The translations under genes were made by a program, and so were the position numbers. From the NCBI RefSeq assembly GCF_050436995.1, contig NC_134747.1, forward strand, positions 4,967,501 through 5,031,500: a DNA stretch of 64,000 bases. Reading direction: 5' to 3'. Shown piece after piece: positions 13,707-26,287 of the stretch. Source of the stretch: Anticarsia gemmatalis (Eukaryota > Arthropoda > Insecta > Lepidoptera > Erebidae). The notes beneath the pieces were generated by a model. The model was given only the letters and a program-made list of their open reading frames with translations, made no database searches and had not been told where the DNA came from. The first letter of the stretch is position 1. Every line of letters starts with the position of its first letter.

Positions 13707-14036
13707 CACTTACTACCACACCACCACCATGCTACAAATACCAATCAGTGTAGCAAGTATTTTTGATGACAGCGCCATCTATCGATCATATATAACACTT
13801 TTAGAGTAGGTACTGCTTTGCCTACACCTCCTTTGAAAAGAAAATGAAATTAAAACTCTTTTCCTCAACCTCTTTTAAACAGTGTGGTATATTAACTATA
13901 TTTTATTTTGACAGTGCCCATAGTAAACTTGAGCAAAAAACTTATTTAAATTGTTTATTTTTGTTATCAAATAAATTCACGCAACAAACAGCGAAATCTT
14001 TGTTTATACTTGTTGATATTTGTTATTATTTTACAA
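13700..14036. promoter_or_regulatory. Divergent promoter region, SLC5 gene / LRRC43-like gene
   Basis: About 340 bp separate the probable minus-strand start of the SLC5 gene from the LRRC43-like ATG at 14037. It contains the minus-strand TCAGT initiator at 13702-13706 and a partial DREF-type core (TATCGAT) near 13780. No clear TATA box is visible for either gene. Its promoter role is inferred from gene layout. Confidence 0.4.
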
Positions 14037-17000
14037 ATGCCGCCCAAAGAAGCACCTAAAAAGCCGCAACCTACAGTTGTACGTCTACCCATCAGCGATT
14101 CTAGTCTCGTTTACGTTCCTGAAGATGTAATAGAAGGTAGGGCAAAACTTCAATAGAAACAATTACTTGCCTACTTTATTCTAACTATGCCTCTACAATT
14201 TACTAAGTTACAAGTATGATGAATGGTAAATTGAGTATAGATAGACCTTCTACTGAAAAAGCTGACCTTATTCTTGCTTCCCAGGTTTTCAAGAGCGTTT
14301 AGAAACTGGTATAGATTGGACGCTTCTAGAACTAGGAATCCGCTACCACAAAAGACGGACTACAAAACGGGAAGAGATACCAACAATGCCATTTTCTGAA
14401 GCACTTGAAAATAAGATCAAGAAAAGCGTCCTCGATGGTTTTTTAGATGAAAACTCTACCTTAACTCTAGACGAACAGTGGGAATTAATTTTAGCTACTA
14501 CGATGTGGGATAATGAGATGTTTGCATCTGATGAGGGGAAGATATGCTTTCATAATGATAACTGTGTCACAAATGATATGTTAAAACTGATTAGAAAGGC
14601 AGTTCAAACAGGGGATCGAAGAGTTTTGAGGAAAGAATTGAAATTGGTTGAAGTTCTTAAAATAAATGATGAAAAGGTACCCAGTGTTATTTAGAATCAA
14701 GTGTTAAATGAATCTGTGTTATTTTAGAATCAAATAAAGAAGGTTCGTTTCTGAACTGAAAAAAATCCTAGCTTTTCGTCTTTTCAGATGACGGAGCTTG
14801 ATCAAGGAATTTTAGAATTTAAACGTCTAGTAAGTCTTAATTTATGTGGCAATTACATTAAAGACATAGACCCAGATCTAATTCCGCAAACATTAAGATC
14901 TCTGGAGCTTCAAGCAAACCATATTATTGATATCAGCGCATTTGCCGAATTCTTGCCTCAAGACCTACTCTACCTGGGTTTGGCAAGGAACTTACTCAAA
15001 GGTGACATCAGTCGACGGCTAATATGATTAATAATTAAGCCATACAAAATAACCTTATCATTAATTACTTCTAGACCCCTGCGGAGGACTCAGTCAGTTG
15101 CCATATTATTTATCAGTTCTTGATTTATCGGATAACGACCTCTATCATTTGGACCCGATACTAGATGCCTTGATCACACTACCGAATCTCATATCGCTGT
15201 ACCTCGCGGGAAATCCGTGCTCGGTCTGTAGCTCACTGACAAATTAGTTCAATACGTAAAGCATAGATGGCGCTATTCTCAAAGTCGAATTTCCAGGTTT
15301 GTGCTGGTTATGCTCGCAATATACTGATGAGATTGCGACGATTGAAATGGTTAGATTCACGTGAGATTCATGCCTCAGATAGATCTCCCGCAAGCGAGAC
15401 ATTTGAAATGCATCCAGATGACCTAAGATCTACATATTTTAATTTCACTGTTTTTCGAGTTATGAGCGCTGCACAGCCGCCGAAACCAGAAAAGGTGATA
15501 CTTTTAACAATCTCATTCAGTTTAATGAAATAAACATATTATGCCAATATGTAGAACTAGAGAATAATGCTTACATAATGACCAATTTATAAGTCATTCT
15601 GGCTGCAAAAAAACATTTTCAGGGTGCTGTAACGGCTTTTCACGTAGAGCTAGAGATACCGCTATTAGACGTGGATAGAAGGAGGTTTCTTATGTTCCGT
15701 CGTAATGAGTCGTTGACGGAAATGTTACCGCCTCCCGAGGACGATGAGTTAGAACCTCAACCGCAAGCTTCATCAGCCATACCAGGACAGAGTAGAGCTC
15801 TTTTGGGTAATTTGTAGACGGACTAGAAACATTATATTAAACACTAGCTGACCCGCGCAACTTTGCTTGCGTCACATAAGAGAGACATAATTTTCCCCGT
15901 TTTTGTAACATTTTTCACTGGTACTCTGCTCCTATTGGTCGTAGCGTGATGATATATAACCTATAGCCTTCATCGATAAATGGGCTATCTAACACTGAAA
16001 GAATTTTTCAAATCGAACCAGTAGTTCCTGAGATTAGCGCGTTCAAACAAACAAACAAACAAACTCTTCAGCTTTATAATATTAGTATAGATTTGACTCT
16101 AGACTCATGACTCACTCACATTGCCTATTTTACGAAATACGTTTGATCGTTTTCCGCCCCCAAAGATTCTTAACTGCAAATAACATCCTATAATTAAATC
16201 CACGAAACATATTATCAAATTCTTAAAATACATTATTTTATTTGATAAAGATTGCGTTTCAATGCACACCCAAAATAACAAATTATTTGATTCGACACCC
16301 AACAGTTGCACAATACTTTACGTCACTTGCTTTTGTAGGCATATTGTGTGGATTATCTCAACATTTTACGACATTGCAAATCAGTTGTTGACGTAAATTT
16401 AAAATTACGCATATTGTTGTTATGTTGGTACAGTATTCAGTAATAGGTTAGCTACAATTTTATCTTAGGTGCATCATTAAATGTTAAAGGAAATAACAAT
16501 GATTGGCACGTTGTTTGAATCCATTTAATTAGCGTATTACGCTATAAATGGAGATAAATACATCACAATATGTATTGTAACTATGTACTTAGGGTTATGT
16601 AAAGCAATCATTATATTGTTTAAGAAATCGTTGTCTGAAAGCATATGATTTGTAACGTGGATATCATATTTTGAATGGATTAAAAACCACTCAGCCGCCA
16701 TGTCACTGCCTCCTATACTATTTTCTCTATCCGTATTACATTTCCTGTATTGTCTGGCTCGTTTTACCATATTTAGATAATTACCAGTTAGCTTATCAGT
16801 AGAAAACTATAAGCTTTTTTTTTCATAGACTTGCTGTCACTTTATCTGTTAGATATATGATAACCTCCTATTTAGTAGTTGTAAAACCGGCGGGTAAATA
16901 ATAATATCGTATGTCGGATATATCATATCACGGTACGTCGGGAAAGTTGTTAAAAAATTATTGCTAATTTTAGCTAAAGTTACAATTTTCCCTTTCATAG

Positions 17001-19704
17001 GTACTCTAGATGAAGCCTCATCCCACGCATCGGACATATACAACCATTTAGTATCGAAGTCTTCCCGGGAGATCATTCACTTCACCGTATTCGAGAGCAA
17101 CAAGGTGCAGTGGGCTAAAGTGATGAACTTTCTCGAGCCGACCGTGAAGATCTTCTGTCCAGACCTGGTCGCTCTGAGGAACACCTTCAAGAGTGTTATT
17201 ACAGTCAGACTGGTGTACTCAGTAGTAAGTTATTGCTTTTGGTATTGTTGCATTATGTCTTTCTGTTTCGGAAAACAATTGTCAATTTACCACTGATTTT
17301 AAACTATAGGTATTATTCCTGCGGCCCGAGCTTTTTTATCTAAGAATCTGTACAAATACTGTAAAACATGTATGTACATTGTACAACAACATTTTAATAT
17401 GGTGAAGTAAGTACAGTATATGGTGCCCTCCAAAAACAAGCACTTAACTTTTGTTTCTTAATAGAGTAAATTTCGTAAAAGTAGATATCTTCATTAAAAG
17501 GGAATCATTTTGATCTGATCTGATAAGTAAAACTTTCAAGCTGTTTAAACTCTACCTTGGAGAAAGTAGTACCTAATAGAGTTGCAAAAGTTTAAGATCT
17601 CAATTATAGATAGATTCTCAATTAAGCACGATTCGAATTTGTTATCCAGTAGGTATACGTACATATATTTTGATTCAATGGGCTGTTCGCTACTTTTCTG
17701 TAGTTTATTTCAACAGTTGGATTTTTTTATGTCCGGGCAAAACTCATTATAAAATTCACTCAATGGTCGGTAAACTATTTATAAGTTATTCGACCAATGG
17801 CGTGATCATACCATAGATGGGTGGCCACTTAGTGGTACATGAGCTGCGTGTCTCCGTGCTTTGTAGGGTTTATCAATAGTCGGTCCTGGATTCTAAATAA
17901 ATTACAGACATTAGCCGTTGAACCGTCTTACATCAATTGATGTTATGACGAACGTGTCACGCCTTCACATGAGATTATCCACTCAGCAATCTAACTGTAC
18001 AACAAATAAAAAAATATCTTTAAATTGCCTAGGTAAACCCAAAACCAGCTAAAGCAGACAAGAAGAGCATGCACGCGCTCAAAGTTCCCCCAGAACAACG
18101 TGTAGTGTTGGCTACCATCAAGTGTGCACTAAGGAACCCTGACTGGAGCCAGCAGTCGCAGCACTTCCACTGGGACGACTCTCTCGGCACCAACGACGCG
18201 ATACACTGGGGAGATGGTGACCTGGCTGTGAGTTACAACTAGAAGCATATCTCTTGCCGTTTGTATATTTTACTATACTTTTAGGGACTAACATTGTTAA
18301 TAGCTAAACGTGAGTGTATTTTATACTCTGCCTACACATTCAAGTATAACAACCGTGATATTATGTATGTACTGCACACACAAGTCATATCACAACCTAA
18401 ATGCAATATATTTTAACTTACTTGAATGGACGAGTTCTATAAACTTTATTTCGCGTCTATTTCTTTCAAGTTTCAATGACTGAAATCGTTCTTCCCACGA
18501 AATATTAATTATAGAATGTTTTAATGAAATGAATATTCTTCGAAAAGTATTTGTAAAGATTCATTAAAAGGAAAATTAGTCTTAAAGGCAAATGAGCTTG
18601 GGGATATGACCGAAAAGCGGCATTTTCTTAAAATACTCAACTAAAGTTGACTCATTTTCTCCATAACATACATTAATGCTTGATTCACTGTATTTAGTTC
18701 CACTAAATCATGAAACTTTTCTTTTAAAAACTCATAAACATGTATCATCATCGTAAAACACGAATGCACTCTTCAAGAGTGGATTACAATATAAAGAATA
18801 AAGTATGACTCAATAAACCGTAAACGTGTAAGCAAGATTACAGTTTTAATATACGATTCTGTAAGATCTATATTAAACTGAGTTTTTTGAACCGAATGAA
18901 TCGATAAGAACGAGCTTGAAATAATAAATAAATATAAAATAAATTTAACCCATTACAGTCCCACTGCTGGGCAAGGGTCTCCCCGTGAGGGAGGGGTTAG
19001 GCCTTGAGTCCACCACGCTAGCCAAGTGCGGGTTGGGAGCTTGAAATAAAATACTTTATTTTTTTGTTTCCTTTTTTGTTCTTTGCGTACCCTATGGGAA
19101 CAAGGCGTGCATTTTATATATGTTATTTGCTTGCCTACTATTATAACAATTATTTTCGTATTTCATCGTGCAAATATAGAAACAAAAAACCAAATAGTAA
19201 ACCTTCAAACAACGGAAGACGAAAATAATTTACTACTTATACTATATCAATAAACAATCCCAAAAAAATAGGATCTTTCCATCAACGCCAATAGACCAAT
19301 AAATGCTAAATCCTCATAAATCACACATCCATTATATTATGATAAACAATTTATTCTATTTATACATATCCGCTAAAGAAATGAACGAGTAAATTCTTGT
19401 TTTATTCCATTTCTTTTTATTTTGTGTTTTATTTTGTATCAAGTGATTGAAAAAAAATGTATTTCATAGTTTTAATCACCTTAAATGTTCTACGAATTGT
19501 AATATGTTATCTGTAATGCCATGCATTTCTGAATAACAAACTAAATAAATAAATTTCCAGGTACTGCAATACAGCCAGGCGCCTGTGAAGGTGACTAAAG
19601 GAAAGACGGAGGCAGACACCGTTGCCAGCTCCCGCCAGTCTCCACCTGACAACTTGACTTGCCACTTTGGCTTCGGAATCGATACATTACGCGTCGTGCA
19701 ATAG
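14037..19704 (+). CDS. LRRC43: Leucine-rich repeat-containing protein 43-like
   Basis: Nine exons: 14037-14136, 14285-14676, 14788-15001, 15075-15223, 15297-15494, 15623-15806, 17001-17224, 18033-18227 and 19561-19704. All junctions keep phase and give 599 aa; vertebrate LRRC43 is about 650. Residues ~165-310 hold the leucine-rich repeats, for example LVSLNLCGNYIKDID, LRSLELQANHI, LLYLGLARNLL, LSVLDLSDNDLYHLD and LISLYLAGNP, followed by an LRR-cap-like RLKWLDSREI. Repeat order and the cap match LRRC43, a poorly studied protein of ciliated and testis tissue. The C-terminal half (HFTVFESNKVQWAKVMNFLE) resembles the vertebrate tail more weakly. The start MPPKEAPKK was chosen because it opens the frame joined to exon 2. 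Donor 4 (TCG|gtctgt) is weak. Polyadenylation signal at 19715. A Helitron-like repeat sits in intron 6. A molecular function is not known to me. Confidence 0.82.
15807..18032. other. Introns 6-7 of the LRRC43-like gene
   Basis: Apart from exon 7 (17001-17224) this holds one Helitron-like element (15844-16091, minus) and otherwise unremarkable AT-rich sequence. Confidence 0.5.
15844..16091 (-). mobile_element. Non-autonomous Helitron-like element
   Basis: On the minus strand it starts TCTATACTAATATTATAAAG and ends CTAG. The flanking bases are A before TC and T after CTAG, as expected for Helitron insertion between A and T. A hairpin CGCAA/TTGCG sits just before the CTAG end, and a (CAAA)n run lies inside. 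It is 248 bp and noncoding, and nearly identical to the inverted copy at 37738-37989. Confidence 0.8.
18228..19560. other. Intron 8 of the LRRC43-like gene
   Basis: AT-rich intron holding only a short retroposed fragment with target duplications (18912-19049). Confidence 0.5.
18912..19049 (-). mobile_element. 5'-truncated non-LTR retrotransposon fragment with target duplication
   Basis: The 13-bp duplication GAGCTTGAAATAA occurs at 18912-18924 and 19037-19049. Between them, read on the minus strand, are CCCAACCCGCACTTGGC, the core CCCAGCAGTGGGACTGTAAT and an AT-rich tail of TTTATT units. It is the 3' end of a common lepidopteran LINE-type repeat, inserted whole as about 110 bp. Confidence 0.75.
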
Positions 19705-19714
19705 ACACAGGTTA

Positions 19715-19720
19715 AATAAA
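19715..19720 (+). terminator. Polyadenylation signal of the LRRC43-like gene
   Basis: AATAAA starts 11 nt after the stop codon at 19702-19704, giving a very short 3' UTR. Confidence 0.7.
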
Positions 19721-20377
19721 AGTTAAAACATGTACATATTTTATTCTTTGGAGTGCTTCTTTACTAATTTATAAACCTAGACTTTTGAGGTCACTAGAAG
19801 GAAATCTAGTAAATAAATAAGTAAGGTGCTAAAGTCTGATCGTAGCACAGAATTATAGTACCTAATATAGAATAAGTAGCTTAAAACTGTTTAGTTATCT
19901 TTAGCAGTTCAATTAATTAAAATAAAAATTTCAATAATCGTCCTCAAAAATTTCGGGAGAATTCGAAGAATGCCATGACTACTTCAGTGATTCAACCAAA
20001 ACTAAAACTGAGCATTGAACGACATAACATGAAAAACATGATCGTTAAAATTGTTGTGAACAATAAATCCCACTTTTAATTTTAAACGTCAGACGGTTAT
20101 TGCGATCCTTTGAACCGTTTGAACTAAATATAGTGACCATTATCCTATTGTCAGTCACATACGCTTACAACTGGGCCAGCGAGATCGGTTACAGATTGCA
20201 CTTGTCCATTTAGAAAAGGTCGATCTCTAAGGAAGAGTTTCAAAATTGCAGAGGGGATAAACAAGTAACGACTGTTAATGTTATTAAAGAGTTTATAGCA
20301 AGTATTCATATCCTCAATTGATGAATGGTAGCGCCAGTTTAGGGTCAGTGAAGGCATCCAGCGGTCGTTGTTTGTGA
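19721..20377. other. Intergenic region, LRRC43-like to SLC6 gene
   Basis: About 650 bp between the LRRC43-like polyadenylation signal and the SLC6 start codon; presumably contains the SLC6 promoter and 5' UTR. No TATA or clear initiator picked out. The part at 20150-20350 is less AT-rich and may be an old repeat. Confidence 0.4.
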
Positions 20378-23300
20378 ATGGCTGTAGGACAACCCGAGAG
20401 ATGGGGCAGCCAAGTGGAATATTTGCTGTCGTGCCTAGGATACGCTGTCGGTATTGGAAATATTTGGAGATTCCCTTACTTGTGCTATCGAAATGGCGGG
20501 GGTAAGTTACTAGAATATCCTCTGGTCACTGTGTTGATCTGAACTTTTATTTTCTTTAAAAGTTATAACTGCTTATGTTTTGTTTTCCAGGAGCATTTCT
20601 CATTCCATATTTCCTCACTCTGTTCATCTGCGGCATTCCACTCGTTTACTTAGAAACTACTCTGGGACAATTTGCTAGTGCAGGATGCATATCCGTCTTC
20701 AATATCAACCCTCTTTTAAAAGGTAAGACTGTCTTGCGTTATAATATTATTTTAGTCCACATGTATGACAGAATTCATACTCTTTAAAGAACTATTTAAA
20801 GAACTCTTTTAGGCGTCACGCACTAAGATTTCTTTACGTGTTTCGTTCGCCATTTAAGTCGGTGTCGATTTGTTTCTAACTACGAGTCGAACGTTAATTT
20901 TAAGTATATTTCGTCAGGAGCTGGTTACGCGGCCATCGTGATGAACGTTATAGCCATAACGTACTTCGCGGCAATCATGTCGTACCCAATACTGTATATC
21001 TATCACTCCATGAGCTCACCTTTGCCTTGGCAGAACTGTGGCAATTCCTGGAATACCGACAAGTGCACCGAGGTTAGATATATTTAGAGTTACAGATTAA
21101 GTATTTAATGTAAATATAGACTGAACTTGTTTAGATGACCGAATTATTTCACAGATAAGAGGAAACTTGAGTTTTTTTACGTCCAACGGCTCAATCACTA
21201 CGCCAGAGGATGAATTCTTTCAGTAAGTTTGTTTCTCACAAATGCATGTAAAACTTTACCTTCAGTTCAAATGTCATATATTTTGTAAATACGACAATTT
21301 TTCAAACGCACTTATAAAAATGTCGGTTGTGACGAGCACGACCCGTTTCGTGACCTCGACCTACATATAGTTTGTTTACAAAAACATTCTTGTTTGTTGA
21401 AGCATCCGTCTCCTGCACATGTCCCCGAGTATACACCAGATTGGAGGAATAGTTTGGCCAGTGTTCTGGTGTAACGTGTTCTGTTGGATCATCGTATACT
21501 TCTGCATATGTAACGGTGTCAAAAGCGTCGGTAAGGTGAGCAACATTTCCTTCAATTGATGCTCCTTGGCACGATGCCGTTTTGTCAATCATTTCTTTTT
21601 TTAATCTTTTTAAAAGACAACTCCCGCACTAAGAATTGCTCTTGTGTCGCGGGGACTTTTACAAACATACAAACAACGGACACAAAGCACAACCAGACCC
21701 GAAACAATTATTTGTGGATCGCACAAATAATTGTCCCGTGTGGGAATCGAACCCACGACCTCCCGTTGCAGTGGTTTCGGCGTGGCGACCTAAACCACTA
21801 CGCCACGGAGGCAGTTAAAATGTAAATACACTAACATTTTTTCAAGAATACGTGTATTTTTATTTCAGATCGTGTACTTCACTGTGGCGTTTCCATATGT
21901 GGTTCTGACCGTATTATTCATCCGCGGCGTCACGTTGCCCGGCGCTTGGAAGGGCATTCTGTTTTATATTTTGCCGGATTGGGGACAGTTAAAGAAACCG
22001 AAAGTAAGTATCTGGGTCACTAATGCCAAACTAAATCGTAATCTAAAGTTTGGAGAATGCAAGACATCCAATGTCAACAATGTCAACTTTGTCGCAGAGT
22101 TTTATTTGACTTACTTGTGTTATAGAAGTATTGCAAGCTCGCCGTTATATTTGGAAAGGCTTTTTCGCAGCAGAAATATTTTCAAATTGAAACGAATATA
22201 TTTGAATATTGATTTGGTTTCAGGTATGGGCCGATGCAGCTACGCAACTATTTTACTCATTAGGGCCGGGTTGGGGTGGTTTACTGAGTATGGCTAGTTT
22301 TAATAAGTTTCACTTTAAGAATTTCAGGTTAGATCTTTTTGGTACTTCTTATTACATAGATATAGATTAACTTTACTAATTGTATTTATTCTTACAGATC
22401 TTCAGTAATAATACCACTAGTAAACAGTGGTACCAGTATTTGGGGAGGGTTTGTGGTATTCTCAGTGCTAGGCTTTGTAGCGGAGCGGGCAGGAGTACCC
22501 GTAGGTGAAGTGGCTACAGCAGGACCTGGCCTAGCCTTCGTCACATACCCAGCAGCAGTCACGATGATGCCTGCAGCAAACTTCTGGGCAGTGACATTCT
22601 TCGTCATGCTTTTCTTCCTCGGAATAGATTCTATGGTAATATTATGTCTGTATTCAATTCCTCGCCCCACAACCAATCATCTTTTACAACGTCTCATTGT
22701 TATTTCAGTTCGTGACAATAGAAGCCATAATAGCGGGGATAATAGACGAGTTTCCAATATTGCGCCAGCGAAAGAGACTCATCACTTTCTTGACGTGTTT
22801 GGTGCTATTTTGCTTTTCAATCATTTGTAATACCGAGGTTTGTATGTTTTTCTTACGATTGCGTATTGAAAATACAGATTACATTTTCATGTTTATCTGT
22901 TCTAATATTTTTACGAATCTGACGTTTGGATAAATTGTGATCACAGATTGAAGAATGAAGAAAACTAACTTAAGCAATTTATTTTAAAGTAGACTTACAT
23001 TTTAAGTGTTTTTTTTTAATAATGCATAATTTTCTTTCTTTCTGGCATACTTAACTAGGCTCTTGTCACAGCTGCAACAAAAGCCATGGAAACAAAGAAA
23101 TTCTAATTGAAAATCAATAATCGTGCAATGGCATTATATGCGACCGACATAGCGTTGTACAGCTCGTAAAGCTCGACTTCTATCAAACTATTTCTCACTT
23201 ATGCATATCAATCGTCCGCTAAACAGTGTTCGTATCACAATAAACTGCATACAGAATGTTCAGTAAAATTGTTATCCAGAAAATAGTTGGTGGTACATTT

Positions 23301-26271
23301 CGCAAGTTGCAATTGAATGAGCTGTTCGCGTGACTTGCGCGCTTCAAAGTTTCACATGCATGACAGCGGCGGCTCGTTCGCTATCACAACAACTGCTTTC
23401 TGACTAATATTGTTGAATTAATTGAGCCAGAGTGTTTTACGAGCGGCTTCGTTTGTTAAGTTGTTAAAGCTCTATTAGCTTATATATTACACTAGGGATA
23501 TTAGGTGATTGTTTTAGTAGACTATGTCATTAGTCCCAGCGAAATGTGTCGCGTTTTATGCTTATGAAGTAGGCTATTAACTTTTGGTTTTTGTTATGCC
23601 ATGGTAACGACTGTAATTATGTATTTAGGTTACTGGATTTTACCTAGGTAGTTAAGTAGGCTTTGGCAAATAGAGTCAGGCTAAGTAACCTTTTTTATTA
23701 TTCGCTATTTACTTTTCTTACCTTACGTATGTACCTTGAAATTAAAAGACAATCAATCTCAGAGAATCCTACATCTGATTGTCATCAAAGTAACTAACAA
23801 CACCCACTTGAATTGTATTAGCAATATAGCACTTCACGTCCCCTAACATCTTCCATTCTGCATCAAAATAATCTTTTAATTATCCCAGGGTGGTCTCCAC
23901 GTGATCGGTCTCCTGGACACGCACGTAGCTGTAGCTTGCGTGCCAATAGTCTGTGCTCTGGAGATCATAGCGGCTTTGTACACGTATGGACCGAAGAGGT
24001 TCTGCTCTGATGTGCTGTTTATGACCGGCCGACCAGTCGGACGCATGTGGATAGTGCTGTGGAAGTATATCGTGCCTTTGATATTATTGGTAAGTTAAGT
24101 TTTTATGGATAAAATTGGCCAGAGGGTGCAGTGAGCTTTCCTAACACTCTCTCTCCACTTGGCCTTATCTTTGACATCGTCTTCCTCAGTAAAATAACGA
24201 CCAAATAATATTTTTAGAAGCCCAAAAATCATAAGTTTGTTTCTTTGTGAATACAGTGAAACAGTGATTTGTTCAGAATTAAAATGAATTTAGTATTCAA
24301 ATATTTGAATCGGGTTGTTACACAAATCTACGGTTTCCCATCAGACGGATTACCACATGAATATATAATAATAAAAGAGATCTCCCTAACATTATAATAA
24401 TGAATATAATATCACGCGTGAATCTCAGAGTTCACGAAGCTATACGTGACCGCGTTCGCGTGTTAAAAACATATTTTGCTCGCATGTCAGTGATTATGAC
24501 ACTGCTTAATTATGCAAATAAAAACAGTCACTATTTAGTGAAGGATTATTAAATTAGTGTTATGTTATGTGTTATTAACAAAGATTGCAAACTCGATTGA
24601 ACATCAGTATTTAGCTATTTTTACCACTTTAAATCACTGAATTATTAAGGGCACGTTTTTTACCAATTTCTCGGGATATAAGGTATTCTATGCAGGTACA
24701 AAACTGTCCATAGAAAGCAAAATACGTCTTCTGTTTTCTATGAAACTATCTGTGTTCCGAATTGATTAAAAATCCGAGTAGCTTCGGCGTGATTGACATT
24801 GAAACTTCAAGTTTATAAAAAAATTCGTTGCTATCAAAGTCAAATAAAACGGGTAATATCACCTATATTCTAGTAGTACGTTTTTTCTTTAAAAGTTTCG
24901 TACTACGGCAAAGCACGAATAAGTAGGCTAGTAGTAATAACTTGTACAACATAGAACAGCCTGTCTGAAAGTATTTGTAAGCAATATCGTCGATAGAACG
25001 CAATAAAATACTAAGTAAATGGGTCATAAAGCCGGCTTACATTGGTATCGGCAATTAATGCCCTTTTTTATTGCGTTTTTCTTTCCGATAATGTTTAAGG
25101 AATTTGTTAGAAACGTAAGTAACAAGCCATAACAAGATTTTATTTTTTTTGGAAAACTAACTTTGCTATTTTTTTAGCTTTATCATTGGCCTGTCTTTTT
25201 AGAACAAGATAATTATGATAAGTCCCTATAAGATTTAGACACCTGTTATTATAGTTCAGCTCATCATTAATACATGCATTCGTGGCTTTAAAAGTATCAG
25301 CATAGGTATCGAATTACTGTAGTTTGAAGAATTCATTGTCTAGCGTCAATTCACATATGTTCAGAGTTCAGTATTTCGTGACTACCGTGACGTGAATGAC
25401 AAATGTTTGGTACGTTGAAAAAAGATGTAGGTTACAATGTAGAGCAACATATTCTGCCACAAAATAATGCCTTATGAATACCAGATTCTATGTTTTACAT
25501 ATACCTAATGAATTCTATATTTATATGCCTAATGATAGTATTATTTTGGAGCTACCGAATGAGCCTTTATTATCATAATAAGTACATAGTAAAAAGCGCA
25601 TGTTCGAAACCCTCTTTAAAAATGTTATACAGATTCTAACAAATGATTTTGAGGTACTAGCTAACTCACTGAATTGTGTTGTTCTTTTGTCTTTTACTAT
25701 TAAAATAAAACAAAAATACTAGGCAATATATTTTCATATTCAATTTCCTTAATAATGTTTTTTTTTTTAGTTGATTATAACGTATTCATTGAGAGAAGTT
25801 TCGGGATTAGCTGGATGGTCTATAGCTTTGGCTTCAGTCGCTTGCATTCCAATATACGCGGGAAAACAGCTCTACAGCACTAAAGGGACTTTTATTCAGG
25901 TATGTTAATTAATAGTCACTACTACTCACTACCTTTTGCTCGCGACTTCGCATGCGTGAGAAAATTTCCCTGGATGGAATGTTTTAGATAAACCAGGTTA
26001 TGAACTATCTGTATACTAAATAACAACAGAATCTGTTCAGGAACGTTAACGTGAAAGAGTAACAAACATTCATACATGCACGCTTTTTTTTTAAATAATC
26101 ATATTCATGAAAATTTAAGTTAATTTGTGTATTTTTCAGCGTATTCGTGAATGCTGTAAACCAAATAGTGACTGGGGTCCAGCTGAATCCGACATTCGCA
26201 AGAGATGGGACGAAATGAACAAACAAGAACATAATATACATATTAAACTTAACGATCTGGAGAAATATTGA
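20378..26271 (+). CDS. SLC6-family Na+/Cl- dependent transporter
   Basis: Twelve exons: 20378-20501, 20591-20722, 20918-21072, 21155-21222, 21403-21535, 21869-22003, 22224-22327, 22398-22635, 22709-22837, 23889-24089, 25771-25899 and 26140-26271; all phases agree and give 559 aa. The protein has the 12-TM LeuT fold. TM1 is GYAVGIGNIWRFPYLCYRNG with the sodium-site core. TM2 follows (GAFLIPYFLTLFICGIPLVY). The EL2 cysteine pair is in WQNCGNSWNTDKC. TM5 holds GGIVWPVFWCN and EL3 RGVTLPGAW. TM6 is ATQLFYSLGPGWG, and a TS motif precedes TM7. The tail has the family's DWGP motif. Monoamine carriers have Asp in TM1 where this has Gly, so an amino-acid or GABA/glycine-like substrate is more likely; the exact one is unknown. 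An in-frame TGA directly precedes the ATG, so the start is firm and leaves only about 8 residues before the core. Intron 5 holds a SINE. Confidence 0.95.
21592..21812 (-). mobile_element. tRNA-derived SINE inside an SLC6 intron
   Basis: Inverted copy of the 2244-2475 SINE. On the minus strand it begins GCCTCCGTGGCGTAGTGGTT with box A, then a box B (GTGGGTTCGATTCCCAC), then the same body. It ends in an A-rich tail, seen as T-runs at about 21593-21618. It lies wholly within the intron 21536-21868. Confidence 0.85.
22838..25770. other. Introns 9-10 of the SLC6 gene
   Basis: Two introns flank exon 10 (23889-24089): 1.05 kb and 1.68 kb. AT-rich; no repeat or gene that I can support. Confidence 0.5.
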
Positions 26272-26281
26272 ACTATTATAC

Positions 26282-26287
26282 AATAAA
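26282..26287 (+). terminator. Polyadenylation signal of the SLC6 gene
   Basis: AATAAA lies 11 nt after the TGA stop at 26269-26271, again a very short 3' UTR. Confidence 0.7.

Noticed and set aside
20150..20357. Minus-strand frame that vaguely resembles the C-terminal part of a LINE reverse transcriptase
   Set aside because: Too short and degenerate to assign. No conserved motif and no boundaries.
24100..24190. Possible LINE fragment in an SLC6 intron (CTCTCTCCACTTGGCCTTAT)
   Set aside because: Only one suggestive phrase. No second copy or frame in the window.
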